A stretch of DNA of 64,000 bases, taken from contig CAJQUN010000150.1 in assembly GCA_907163345.1 (NCBI GenBank), positions 372,001 to 436,000 on the forward strand, read 5' to 3'. Made by a program: the position numbers and the translations under genes. A model generated the notes under the pieces. It saw only the letters and a list, made by a program, of their open reading frames with translations, was not told the DNA's origin and searched no databases. Of the stretch, positions 33,824 to 46,776 are shown in pieces. The first letter of the stretch is position 1. The number at the start of each line of letters is the position of its first letter. Source of the DNA: Haberlea rhodopensis. Taxonomy: Eukaryota; Streptophyta; Magnoliopsida; Lamiales; Gesneriaceae.

Positions 33824-36800
33824 ATGGCAGCAAATGTGGATGTTGGTGATGCAATAAGTGTAAATGCTAGTGCTAGGCACACAAATCCCCTACCGCCGCC
33901 AGCCTTGGGCGAAGAGCCGTCGGAACAACAGTTATTGCCGGGAGAACTGAGTTTGACTCAATTTCTAGCATATCGATCCCCGACTTTTGAAGGGACTGAA
34001 ACAGTGGAGAAGGCCGAGGAATGGCTAGAGAGGTTGGAGCAGATATTTGTAGCTGCCCCGTGCGCAAAGACAGCTTGGATACGGCTAGCAGAATTTCAAT
34101 TGGCCAAAAAGGCGTTGATGTGGTGGAAGACCACAGTGATTGAACAAGAAGCTCAGGGTCAGGAAATAAACTGGAAGCTGTTTAGGACTCGATTTCTGAC
34201 CCGGTACTTCTCAGCAGCGTCACGGCAAGCTAAAGAGGATGAATTCACTAGCTTGAGGCAAGGTACTATGCAGGTATCCGACTATGCCCTCCAGTATTGT
34301 TCCTTACTTTGATATGTACCTCATATCGCCTCTAGCACCCAAGCAAAGATGAGGAACTTCATGAAAGGCTTGAGGCCGGAGTTGTATGATAGGGTGATCA
34401 CTTATGGCCCTACTTGTTTTGATGATGCCCTAGCACGAGCTGAATTGGCAGAGTTGGGAGTGGGTGCATATCCAAATGTGGCACCGCCTCCAGCACCATC
34501 TCAGAGACCGACCCCTGAAAATTTGAAACCAAGGGGCGACCATTTTAAGCCAAAGGGAAACTCATCATCTTCCAGATTCAGTGGTAGATGGCAAGATGCT
34601 CGTGGAAGGGGTGGTCGTGGAAGTAATGCTCCGTCTCATCGGGGACAGTCTCAGGCTAGCAGTTTTGAGAAGGTTAACTGTTTTCTATGCGGGGGACCCC
34701 ATTCAGTGAAAGTATGCTCTGCTTGTTATGAGTGTGGAAGCATGGGCACTTGGCCCGAAATTGTCCTAATCGGGGAGGACCACAGAATACTATGGGGAGA
34801 CCTTCAGACAGGCCAGCACAGCAGAGACCACCCTTTGCACCGAGACCATTGGGAGGACAGCCGTTGGGGCCACCTCAAGGACAAGTGTATGCCCTTACCA
34901 GGGAGCAGGCTACGGCAGCTCCAGAGGAAGTGATAGCGGGTACGTGTTATTTATTTACGCACCCTGCTTATATTTTGATAGATACAGGTGCGTCACACTC
35001 CTTTGTGTCGACGAGTTTTGTGGAGAGGCACCGTATATGCACGACTCCGTCACCCACGCCTCTTGTGGTCTCGACGCCCGCTGGAAAGAGTGTGATTGCA
35101 GATCAGTTTGTTGATGACGGCCTCATTTATTTTGAGGGCAACGAGTTGAAGTCAGATTTGATTGTTCTGGGGATGTCGGACTTCGACTGCATTGTGGGTA
35201 TTGATGTGCTGAACAAGTACCAGGCAGTAGTGGACTGCAGTCAGAGGACAGTACGATTCAGATCTAATTTAGGGGATCGGTGGACTTTTTATGGGGATGG
35301 TTCCCGCTCAAGAATTCCGTTGATATCGGCTTTAAAGATGACTCAGTTATTGGAACGTGGGCACGAGGGTTATCTTATTTATGCCACTGACATTGCTGGC
35401 AAGAAAGACGAGTTAAGAGTTGAAGATATACCCGTGGTTGCCGAGTTTGCCGATGTATTTCCGGAGGAGATTCCCGGATTCCCGCCGGTTAGGGAAGTTG
35501 AGTTCGGGATCAAATTATTTTCGGGGACATCCGCTATTTCTCGTGCCCCTTACAGGATGGCACCAACGGAGTTAAGAGAGCTAAAAGAGCAGCTACAAGA
35601 ACTACTTGATAAGGGTTACATACGCCCCAGCGTATCACCTTGGGGTGCGCCTGTGTTATTTGTGAAAAAGAAGGATGGGTCGATGAGATTGTGCATCGAC
35701 TACAGACAATTGAATAAGGCCACAGTGAAGAATAAATACCCCCTTCCGCGGATCGACGACTTGTTTGATCAGTTGCAGGGCACGAGGTTGTACAGTAAGA
35801 TTGATTTGAGGTCGGGGTACCACCAGATCCGAGTTAGAGAGGATGATGTGCAGAAGACGGCCTTCCGGACCCGTTATGGTCACTATGAGTTTTTGGTCAT
35901 GCCGTTTGGAGTGACAAACGCCCCGGCTGTGTTTATGAGCTTGATGAATCGAGTGTTCCAACCCTATTTGGATCAATTCGTCATCGTATTTATTGACGAT
36001 ATACTTATCTATTCTCGGGGCGAGGAAGATCACAGGAATCATTTGAGGACAGTACTCCAGATTCTGAGGGACAATCAGTTGTATGCTAAGCTGAGCAAGT
36101 GCGAATTTTGGCTGAGTAGCGTGGTATTTTTGGGGCATGTAATCTCTAGTGACGGGATTTCCGTGGATCCCAGGAAAGTGGAAGCAGTGATGGATTGGTC
36201 TGCGCCTACATCTGTGCCCGAGATCCGTAGCTTCCTCGGTTTAGCAGGTTACTACCGACGTTTCGTCGAGGGATTCTCTAAGATCGCTAAGCCATTGACG
36301 CAGTTGACTCAGAAGGGTGTTCCGTTTTCTTGGTCTGAGGCATGTGAGCAAAGCTTCCAAGAGTTAAAGCACCGGTTGACTACAGCACCTGTTCTGGTGA
36401 TCCCTTCGGAGAACGAAAGGTTTGCTCTGTACACGGATGCATCACTGCAGGGATTGGGCTGTGTACTGATGCAGGATAAGCATGTGGTGGCTTATGCATC
36501 GAGGCAGTTGAAGCCTCATGATACCAGGTACCCGGTCCATGATTTGGAACTGGCAGCCATTATTTTCGCTTTGAAAATTTGGCGGCATTATCTCTATGGT
36601 ACTTCCTTTACCATTTACACGGATCATAAAAGCTTGAAATTCCTATTTACTCAAGCGGAACTGAACATGAGGCAAAGGAGGTGGATGGACTTGCTCAAGG
36701 ACTATGATTGCGAGATAGAGTACCATCTAGGGAAGGCGAACCAGACTGCTGATGCCTTGAGTAGGAAGGTGAAGTATACAGCAGATGATGTGATTCAGCT

Positions 36801-38397
36801 ATCGGCCTTGATGACCTCTTGTTGTCATCTAGGATATGACTTTGATTTAGATGTATCGCCGGTGTTTGTATCGACCCTATTGGCAGAACCGGACATCTTT
36901 GAACTTATCAGGAAAGCCCATGTGACAGACGTTGAAGTGTAGAGATGGTTATCATGTATACGTCTGGGTCAGCCATCAAAGTTCAGAGTAGCAGAAGATG
37001 GTTCCTTGAGACTTGGTAACCGTTGGGTAGTGCCGAGGGCGCCAGAGATGCGTCAAGGAATCTTGCATCGTGCTCATTGTAGCAGATTTAGCATCCATCC
37101 AGGTGGGAGAAAGATGTACAAGGACTTGTGTAATCAATTTTGGTGGAGACGGATGAAGAGAGAGGTTATGTCATTCGTTAAGAAGTGCCTAATTTGCCAA
37201 CAAGTGAAAGCGGAAAGGCAGAGGCCCGGAGGCGAGTTGAAGAGTTTAGAGATACCAGAGTGGAAGTGGGAGCACATCTCTATGGATTTCGTGACCCACT
37301 TGCCAAGGACTGCCTCGGGATTCGATGCAATCTGGGTGATTGTGGATCGACTGACAAAGGTGGCTCACTTCATCCTATATAGTATGACTTTCACATACTT
37401 AAAAATGGCTCAGTTGTATGTTCGGGACGTAGTAAGATTGCATGGCATACCAGTCTCGATTGTGTCTGATAGAGACCCGCGGTTCACATCGCACTTTTGG
37501 GAGGGTCTTCAATCAGCTTTGGGTACAGAGTTGAGACTGAGTACAGCTTACCACCCTCAGACAGATGGTCAGACAGAGCATACCATACAGACTCTTGAGG
37601 ACATATTGAGGGCATGTGTGTTGGAGTTCGATACTCTGTGGCAAGATTTATTGCCACTTGTAGAGTTCTCTTACAACAACAGTTATCAGGCGAGCATTCA
37701 GATGGCTCCATTTGAGGCCCTTTACGGTCGACGTTGTAGGTCACCGTTATACTGGGAAGATTTGGCTAGTAAGACGGTCGGAGGATCGGAATTAATTCGT
37801 GAAATGGAAGAGAAAATCAAAGTGATCCTTCAGAAAATGAAAGCGGCTCAAGATAGGCAAGCGGCCTATGCTAATAAACGACGGCGACCATTGGAATTCC
37901 AAGTAGGAGACAAGGTCTTTCTGAAAATCTCACCTTTCAGAGGTGTAGTTCGTTTCGGTATGCGGGGGAAGTTGTCTCCGAGGTATGTTGGGCCATACGA
38001 GATATTGCAGCGCATAGGCACTTTGGCTTACCGTCTAGCCCTACCGCCGTCATTGTCTGATATACATGATTTCTTCCATGTTTCTATGTTTAGGAAGTAT
38101 GAGCCGGACCCGTCTCATGTGTTGCAGCCTTTAGAGGTTCAGTTGAGTTCAGATGTGTCCTATGTTGAACGGCCAGTCAGAATTCTAGATCGAGAGGATC
38201 GCAGACTTCGAAGCAAGGTTATACCGATGGTCAAGGTTCAGTGGGATCGTCGGGGTGTCGAAGAGGCCACGTGGGAGACGGAACGGCATATGGTGCAGCA
38301 CTACCCAGAACTATTCTCTGGTATGTCATTTATGTTTAGTTTCTTTTAGGTAAGTGCATGCGATTTCGGGGTCGAAATCTTATAAGTAGGGGAGTAA
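33824..38397 (+). pseudogene. internal region 2 of F: Gag-Pol
   Basis: The ATG after TTGCAG gives MAANVDVGDAISVNAS. Gag is stopped by TGA at 34310 where copy 3 has CGA. A missing G at 34735-34737 (tgtggaag, against tgtgggaag in copy 1) shifts the frame in the second zinc knuckle. Protease, RT with intact FIDDIL, and RNase H are open from 34732 to 36942, where a TAG replaces CAG. Integrase and chromodomain are open from 37006 to 38349. KLFSG replaces ELLPG near 35516. The G loss, KLFSG and the TAG are shared with copy 3. Confidence 0.92.
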
Positions 38398-40393
38398 TGT
38401 GATGTCCCCGAAATGATTAATTGCAATTAAGACATTAATTATGTTCATATGATTAATTATGTGGATAATCAAATTATGTGTCGGTATTGACTATCATTTG
38501 AAAATATTTAGCCATGTGAGATTGACCCGGTAGAGCTTCGGGATGCATCCGTTGCATGTTGAAATATGTGTTTCCTAGTATGAATTGTTGGAGTGGATCT
38601 TTACAATTAATTGTGTAAAGCATGATTATATGTGAATCTTGTTGCATGATTAAGGGGGGGGTTCTAAAATGTCATGTTAGCCATGACTTATCAACCATGC
38701 TAGCAACTTGCATTGTTTTATATTTTTTTAAAAGAGCCACTTGCCTCCTTTAATTTCCAACCACACAATTGGCCATAACCATCTTCACCCTATCCCAAAA
38801 CCCCTATTTTCGTTTCTTGGCAAGAGGAGAAGGAGAGAGCTGGGAAAAAGAGTCTTTCTTGTGTCTCCTTGCAAAAATCTTGAAGCCTAAGGGGTAAGCT
38901 ATCAATGTAGTGAAATTTTGTTGGTTCTTGATCATTCTTGTGTCATATTTTGAGGTTAAAAGGGGTGGATCTTGTTCCATCATGTTGTTTATACTTGGGG
39001 GTTGCATTTTCATGTTGTTTTGTGGTTATATGTTGAGCTTAGTAGTTGTTCTTGGTTGTTCATGAGTGTATGTGTTGAGGGAAGCTCATTCAGAGTAGTT
39101 TCTCGCAGAAACAAGGGCTTCTCGATCGATCGGAAAATGGGTCCGATCGATCGAGCAAGGCAGAGCCTGAGCAAGGCGTGAAATGGGCTTACCGATCGAT
39201 CGGCGATTTTTACCGATCGATCGGTGTGATGTCTCGATCGATCGGTAAAATGGCTCGATCGATCGGTGGAGGCAGTACCTGGATGCTATTTTTCTTGACT
39301 TGGCGATCGATCGGGGCTTAGGGCCGATCGATCCCAAGGCATAAAGTTTGGATTTTTGGGATTTTGTTCTATATGGTGATGTTTTTGATAATGGTTCATT
39401 TATTGGTTTCTAATATGGATTCATGTGATTATGTAGAACCATCCCAGGTAGCCACACAACCTAGGAGATAAAGTCCACGATATCTCCACTTTTGGAACCA
39501 AGGTACGTAGTGAGACGTACGAGCATCGGACGGTATACATTTGATTTTGTATATTGTGGATAGTGAATCCTTATACGTGATGGTATATGTGAAATGACTG
39601 TGAATTACTGTGATAATGGAATCAATTATTGTGGTGGATTAATGTGATGGAATTGATGAATGTTCCGGTAGCCTTTATCTCCGAGCGAGGGAGGTACTTG
39701 CCGCTGTCATATGAAGCGATGGTAATATGATATTTGCCGCTGTCATGTCTAAGCGAGGTAACATGCCGCTGTCATTGTCGAAGCGAGGGATATCATATGA
39801 TGCCGCTATATGTCGAAGCGAGGGGTCCTAAAATTCCGCTGTTGTATTGGGACCGGAACAGTCACAATTCTAGAGGTTAAAGTGAAATATTGTGGTTATA
39901 ATTGGAAACGCGTTATCGATCATTATATCGTGAACTAATGATTTTGTGCATAAGCTTGTGAAACAGGAACGTCAATGAAATGTGCTAATGTGGTAATCGA
40001 AGAGCATATCAATTAATCGTTTCATACGCTTAATTACTTTATTAAGTTGAATTGTGTTAAGTGATAATATATGTATATGCTCATGGTGAGTTGTTCCTGT
40101 AGGTACGCTTTTGAAACCAAGGGGGCTGAGAGTCGGTTGAACTGTGAGCTGTTGAAAGCATAAATGAAGATAGAGTACAGGAAATTTTGGATAGTCTCTA
40201 CTCCAGAAGTAGTCTAATGCTATCACTTGAACATTCATGATTGGGAATGTAACTGAATAATTATTGTTGAAGTTTTATTTTGGCCTGTAACCTAATTGAG
40301 CTCAGATCAAACCAGAACCACAAAGATGTCTTTAATACATATTTAGCCCCATTTATATCTTGAATTCACTGTTAAGGTTTAAGGGTCCTTACA
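38398..40393 (+). repeat. LTR2 of array F (1996 bp)
   Basis: Same ends as LTR1, with an 8-G run near 38653 and a small deletion after CGGACGGTA near 39534. It shares CCACAAAG near its 3' end with LTR1, where LTR3 and related families have CCCTAAG. Confidence 0.93.
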
Positions 40394-40592
40394 ATAGTGG
40401 TATCAGAGCAGTGGTTAGAGAACCCGGGAACGAGTGAAGGGTAGCCTTAGCAATAAGTTGGCTAGACATCTATCTTTTAAACATGTTGTGCGCATATGAA
40501 GTATGTGACTGTTATGCTAACATGTTATGGTTTTCTAACGATGTATTATGTGAATTGTTTTTGGATATTGTTGTTAATCCCTGTGTTGCAGT

Positions 40593-43500
40593 ATGGCAGC
40601 AAATGTGGATGTTGGTGATGCAATAAGTGTAAATGCTAGTGCTAGGCACACAAATCCCCTACCGCCGCCAGCCTTGGGCGAAGAGCCGTCGGAACAACAG
40701 TTATTGCCGGGAGAACTGAGTTTGACTCAATTTCTAGCATATCGATCCCCGACTTTTGAAGGGACTGAAACAGTGGAGAAGGCCGAGGAATGGCTAGAGA
40801 GGTTGGAGCAGATATTTGTAGCTGCCCCGTGCGCAAAGACAGCTTGGATACGGCTAGCAGAATTTCAATTGGCCAAAAAGGCGTTGATGTGGTGGAAGAC
40901 CACAGTGATTGAACAAGAAGCTCAGGGTCAGGAAATAAACTGGAAGCTGTTTAGGACTCGATTTCTGACCCGGTACTTCTCAGCAGCGTCACGGCAAGCT
41001 AAAGAGGATGAATTCACTAGCTTGAGGCAAGGTACTATGCAGGTATCCGACTATGCCCTCCAGTACTGTTCCTTACTTCGATATGTACCTCATATCGCCT
41101 CTAGCACCCAAGCAAAGATGAGGAACTTCATGAAAGGCTTGAGGCCGGAGTTGTATGATAGGGTGATCACTTATGGCCCTACTTGTTTTGATGATGCCCT
41201 AGCACGAGCTGAATTGGCAGAGTTGGGAGTGGGTGCATATCCAAATGTGGCACCGCCTCCAGCACCATCTCAAAGACCGACCCCTGAAAATTTGAAACCA
41301 AGGGGCGACCATTTTAAGCCAAAGGGAAACTCATCATCTTCCAGATTCAGTGGTAGATGGCAAGATGCTCGTGGAAGGGGTGGTCGTGGAAGTAATGCTC
41401 CGTCTCATCGGGGACAGTCTCAGGCTAGCAGTTTTGCGAAGGTTAACTGTTTTCTATGCGGGGGACCCCATTCAGTGAAAGTATGCTCTGCTTGTTATGA
41501 GTGTGGAAGCATGGGCACTTGGCCCGAAATTGTCCTAATCGGGGAGGACCACAGAATACTATGGGGAGACCTTCAGACAGGCCAGCACAGCAGAGACCAC
41601 CCTTTGCACCGAGACCATTGGGAGGACAGCCGTTGGGGCCACCTCAAGGACAAGTGTATGCCCTTACCAGGGAGCAGGCTACGGCAGCTCCACAGGAAGT
41701 GATAGCGGGTACGTGTTATTTATTTACGCACCCTGCTTATATTTTGATAGATACAGGTGCGTCACACTCCTTTGTGTCGACGAGTTTTGTGGAGAGGCAC
41801 CGTATATGCACGACTCCGTCACCCACGCCTCTTGTGGTCTCGACGCCCGCTGGAAAGAGTGTGATTGCAGATCAGTTTGTTGATGACGGCCTCATTTATT
41901 TTGAGGGCAACGAGTTGAAGTCAGATTTGATTGTTCTGGGGATGTCGGACTTCGACTGCATTGTGGGTATTGATGTGCTGAACAAGTACCAGGCAGTAGT
42001 GGACTGCAGTCAGAGGACAGTACGATTCAGATCTGATTTAGGGGATCGGTGGACTTTTTATGGGGATGGTTCCCGCTCAAGAATTCCGTTGATATCGGCT
42101 TTAAAGATGACTCAGTTATTGGAACGTGGGCACGAGGGTTATCTTATTTATGCCACTGACATTGCTGGCAAGAAAGACGAGTTAAGAGTTGAAGATATAC
42201 CCGTGGTTGCCGAGTTTGCCGATGTATTTCCGGAGGAGATTCCCGGATTCCCGCCGGTTAGGGAAGTTGAGTTCGGGATCAAATTATTTTCGGGGACATC
42301 CGCTATTTCTCGTGCCCCTTACAGGATGGCACCAACGGAGTTAAGAGAGCTAAAAGAGCAGCTACAAGAACTACTTGATAAAGGTTACATACGCCCCAGC
42401 GTATCACCTTGGGGTGCGCCTGTGTTATTTGTGAAAAAGAAGGATGGGTCGATGAGATTGTGCATCGACTACAGACAATTGAATAAGGCCACAGTGAAGA
42501 ATAAATACCCCCTTCCGCGGATCGACGACTTGTTTGATCAGTTGCAGGGCACGAGGTTGTACAGTAAGATTGATTTGAGGTCGGGGTACCACCAGATCCG
42601 AGTTAGAGAGGATGATGTGCAGAAGACGGCCTTCCGGACCCGTTATGGTCACTATGAGTTTTTGGTCATGCCGTTTGGAGTGACAAACGCCCCGGCTGTG
42701 TTTATGAGCTTGATGAATCGAGTGTTCCAACCCTATTTGGATCAATTCGTCATCGTATTTATTGACAATATACTTATCTATTCTCGGGGCGAGGAAGATC
42801 ACAGGAATCATTTGAGGACAGTACTCCAAATTCTGAGGGACAATCAGTTGTATGCTAAGCTGAGCAAGTGCGAATTTTGGCTGAGTAGCGTGGTATTTTT
42901 GGGGCATGTAATCTCTAGTGACGGGATTTCCGTGGATCCCAGGAAAGTGGAAGCAGTGATGGATTGGTCTGCGCCTACATCTGTGCCCGAGATCCGTAGC
43001 TTCCTCGGTTTAGCAGGTTACTACCGACGTTTCGTCGAGGGATTCTCTAAGATCGCTAAGCCATTGACGCAGTTGACTCAGAAGGGTGTTCCATTTTCTT
43101 GGTCTGAGGCATGTGAGCAAAGCTTCCAAGAGTTAAAGCACCGGTTGACTACAGCACCTGTTCTGGTGATCCCTTCGGAGAACGAAAGGTTTGCTCTGTA
43201 CACGGATGCATCACTGCAGGGATTGGGCTGTGTACTGATGCAGGATAAGCATGTGGTGGCTTATGCATCGAGGCAGTTGAAGCCTCATGATACCAGGTAC
43301 CCGGTCCATGATTTGGAACTGGCAGCCATTATTTTCGCTTTGAAAATTTGGCGGCATTATCTCTATGGTACTTCCTTTACCATTTACACGGATCATAAAA
43401 GCTTGAAATTCCTATTTACTCAAGCGGAACTGAACATGAGGCAAAGGAGGTGGATGGACTTGCTCAAGGACTATGATTGCGAGATAGAGTACCATCCAGG

Positions 43501-44081
43501 GAAGGCGAACCAGACTGCTGATGCCTTGAGTAGGAAGGTGAAGTATACAGCAGATGATGTGATTCAGCTATCGGCCATGATGACCTCTTGTTGTCATCTA
43601 GGATATGACTTTGATTTAGATGTATCGCCGGTGTTTGTATCGACCCTATTGGCAGAACCGGACATCTTTGAACTTATCAGGAAAGCCCATGTGACAGACG
43701 TTGAAGTATAGAGATGGTTATCATGTATACGTCTGGGTCAGCCATCAAAGTTCAGAGTAGCAGAAGATGGTTCCTTGAGACTTGGTAACCGTTGGGTAGT
43801 GCCGAGGGCGCCAGAGATGCGTCAAGGAATCTTGCATCGTGCTCATTGTAGCAAATTTAGCATCCATCCAGGTGGGAGAAAGATGTACAAGGACTTGTGT
43901 AATCAATTTTGGTGGAGACGGATGAAGAGAGAGGTTATGTCATTCGTTAAGAAGTGCCTAATTTGCCAACAAGTGAAAGCGGAAAGGCAGAGGCCCGGAG
44001 GCGAGTTGAAGAGTTTAGAGATACCAGAGTGGAAGTGGGAGCACATCTCTATGGATTTCGTGACCCACTTGCCAAGGACTG
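40593..44081 (+). pseudogene. internal region 3 of F, part before element E
   Basis: Gag is open from the ATG at 40593 to 41702, but a missing G near 41502 shifts it inside the second zinc knuckle, as in copy 2. Protease, RT and RNase H are open from 41501 to 43711. The RT motif FIDDIL is FIDNIL here: GAC-AAT at 42764-42769 changes the second catalytic Asp to Asn. The TAG at 43709 is shared with copy 2. The integrase zinc domain and SMDFVTHLPR follow before E cuts in at GACTG. Confidence 0.92.
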
Positions 44082-44270
44082 TGTGATATCCCCGAAATGA
44101 TTATGTGGGTAATCATGCATTTAAGGGTGGTTAATTATGAACCTATATGTTTAAAGCGTTTGTATGTGGGATTAATTTATTTAATTTGATGATGTGGTTT
44201 AGGAAGCATGTTAGGTGTTTTTAATTGTTGTGTTGATGTGGTAGAATAATAAAATATCGAGGAGGGATAT

Positions 44271-44278
44271 TTTTATAC
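44271..44278 (+). promoter_or_regulatory. TATA-like box, 5' LTR E
   Basis: TTTTATACATCGTATG lies about 190 bases into the LTR, similar to the B/D block TTTTATACATCATG. Confidence 0.45.
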
Positions 44279-45409
44279 ATCGTATGAAATACCGGGACAC
44301 AATTAAACACCACAAACCACCCCACATGCAACCACCCAACCCCCACTTGCAGCCAAACCCACGCCCTTCCCCTGTTTTCTGGGAAAGCAGATTGACTTGT
44401 AGGCATGTTTGGACTTAGATATTTTGGGTCTTGCCTCTTCCAAAAGCTTCCTTCTTTTTCCCTTCATTTCTCTGCAACTTGGTCGAGTTCCAGGAGAAAA
44501 GTGATCGGGTTTCATGCTTCTTTTCATATAGAAAATCGAAGGGCAAAAGTGGTGAGGAGTCACATTTTTTCCCAGTTTTCAAGTTTCCTGGCATGCTTGT
44601 TCTTTGTAGCAGATTTGGCATGATAGTTTAGAGTATGATGTTATCTTGTTATGAATACCTTTTTGGGATGTTTGTGAAGCCTTTAGCATGTTTAGTTAAG
44701 AAACTTGCATGCTTTATGTGCTAGATTTGTGGTAGAGAAAAGGGCTCCTCGAACATCCGAGCAGAGAAGTACTCTGTTTTCCATGTTAGGAAGGGTTTTA
44801 CCATGATGTTTCGAAGCATGCTAACTTAGGTTTTGGTTGAACCTTTGATGTGTTTTTATGTATGGTAACTTGTTGAAGGTACCAGTATATTTCCTTGAGC
44901 ATGTTGCATGTGTTATGTGAAAGATTTAATCATGTGAAAGGTAGTGTTCGAAAATTCTGGGCAAGGTTCAAGTGCCCTGTTTTCTGGAAATATATGTGCG
45001 GAGAGTACTTTTTTGAAGGTGTTATCATGCATGATAAACTTAAGTTTTGGAAAAACTTTGATGTAAAAATATGCTTGGTAGTTTTGTGAAACCCATGGCA
45101 TGTTTAGTTGAGCACGGTTTATGATATATGTGTTAGTTTTAATAGCATGTAAAGAGGTGCTCAAGAATTCTGGAAATGAAAATGTGCCCTGTTTCCAGAA
45201 AAAGTTGATCCAGTACTTGTTTAAATGATCGATGTTTATGCATGTAGGTTTATGCTAAGGGTGTATATTTGGTTTGAATACACTCAGGGTAGTGTAGTTC
45301 TAATGCTAGCATGATGATCTTAGTATGTATTATGTCCTACATGTTAGATTTAAGGGTATAAATATCGGTGTTAAGCAATTCTGGAAAATCGCCGAAGGAA
45401 CAAGGTTGG

Positions 45410-45569
45410 CGGATCGATCGCCAAGGAGGCGCGATCGATCGCGACGTTCCAGTGGGTTTTGGCGATCGATCGCCAATATTGGGGCGATCGATCGCTGAAT
45501 GTTTTTTTTTGGTATGCGAGGCAGTAGCATCTCGCGATCGATCGGGGCTCATGGGCGATCGATCGCGAG
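45410..45569. repeat. ATCGAT-centred palindrome array, 5' LTR E (6 copies)
   Basis: GATCGATC cores with outer GCG...CGC or CGCG pairs. One copy carries the extra G (GGCGGATCG) and one is CGCGATCGATCGGG. The 3' LTR copy is at 52667-52825, with one CG-to-TG change. Confidence 0.85.
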
Positions 45570-45918
45570 ATGATATTGAAGGATTAATTTGGTTTTTAAT
45601 TTGGTTTTGCTTCCGGATTATTATGAGGTGCCTAATATTGTGTTGTGTGGCTATGTAGAACCATCCCAGGTGCCAGCACAACCGAGGAGATAAAGTCGAT
45701 TGACTCCTCTATCTTTTGAAAGGTACGTAAGCGACGTACGGGCATCCCAACGGTAACATGTACTTTATGTTTGTCTTTATGACACATGATGAATGCAATG
45801 TGGTGCATTATGGTTATGATACATGTTTTATGCATTGTTTTTGCATATGTATGTTGTGAAATATAAGAGGTGTATTTCACGAGTTAAAGTTATCTTAGTA
45901 AGGATTTTAATGGCTTAC

Positions 45919-46020
45919 GCTAAAGTCCATTGGAAGCGATGAAGAATTCCGCTTACATGGAGTAGCAATGCTAAAGTCCATTGGAAGCGAGGAAGAATTC
46001 CGCTTACATGGAGTAGCAAG
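45919..46020 (+). repeat. two 51-bp direct repeats, 5' LTR E
   Basis: GCTAAAGTCCATTGGAAGCG starts units at 45919 and 45970. The unit is a GCGAGG-type module followed by ATTCCGC, in the slot where F has GCGAGG/GCCGC modules. Repeated in the 3' LTR from about 53176. Confidence 0.85.
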
Positions 46021-46565
46021 AAGCATTAAAATGTACTAATGATAAGGGCTCAGGATGAAATAAGGATTTAAGGGAAAAGGGAATGTCATGACATTGCATA
46101 TCCATACATTCATATAATGTGTTTCTATTATGAATTATGGTACAGGGACAACCAATGGGCGATATAAATGCTGGAAATACAGGAAGGACTTGTGTTTAAG
46201 ATTTGCATTTATGCCTTACTTTCATATTATGTTAAATATGAATTGTGTTATGCTCATGTGTTGGGGGTTGTCTTTGTAGGTGCTTTTGTTGACGAGAACC
46301 AGGGCCGGGGTTGATATGCTGAGCTGTAAGGAGTGCTACAGGATTAGCATGATAGAGTTTTTGTATAGCTTCTACTGAGTAGAGTAAGACTATGATGTAG
46401 TACCTTTGTAGGAAGTATGTCTTTCCTTTTGGAACTTTTTGGTACTGTAATCTCTAAAGCTCAGGTTAATCAACACGGCACTTTACTCTGATATAATCAC
46501 ATGTATGTTTAGTTCTCTAAATTGCACCTTAATATCTTGATGTGATAACGGGGTCTCACATTTAG

Positions 46566-46577
46566 TGGTATCAGAGC
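46566..46577 (+). other. primer binding site, element E
   Basis: TGGTATCAGAGC lies five bases after the LTR end and is complementary to initiator Met-tRNA. Confidence 0.92.
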
Positions 46578-46776
46578 AGTGGTTAGATAACCAGGGAAGA
46601 GTGAAGGGTAGCCTTAGAGACAAGTTGGCTAGGTATTCATTTAGGCATGCTTATGCATGTGATGCATATGGTTGTATACGTGATATACTAACATGCTTTG
46701 AATATTTTACTCTTGTTATCTAACGGCTTATATTATGAACTGCTTTTGGTATTGTTGTTAACTATTGTGTTGCAGC

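Larger units (their letters stand above)
44082..46560 (+). repeat. 5' LTR of element E (2479 bp)
   Basis: Begins TGTGATATCCCCGAAATG and ends GGGGTCTCACA. It has TTTTATAC at 44271-44278, the palindrome array further in than in other families (about 1330 bases), the GTACGT block near 45723, and two 51-base repeats carrying GGAAGCGA(T/G)GAAGAATTCCGC. Confidence 0.95.
45723..46775 (+). other. candidate leader intron, element E
   Basis: AAAG/GTACGTAAG at 45723 and TTGTGTTGCAG at 46775, immediately before CATGG of gag. As the youngest copy, E is the best one for checking spliced transcripts. Confidence 0.4.

Noticed and set aside
44221..44631. Short open frames near 44221-44631, repeated at 51479-51889
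   Set aside because: They lie in both LTRs of E and have no recognisable product.
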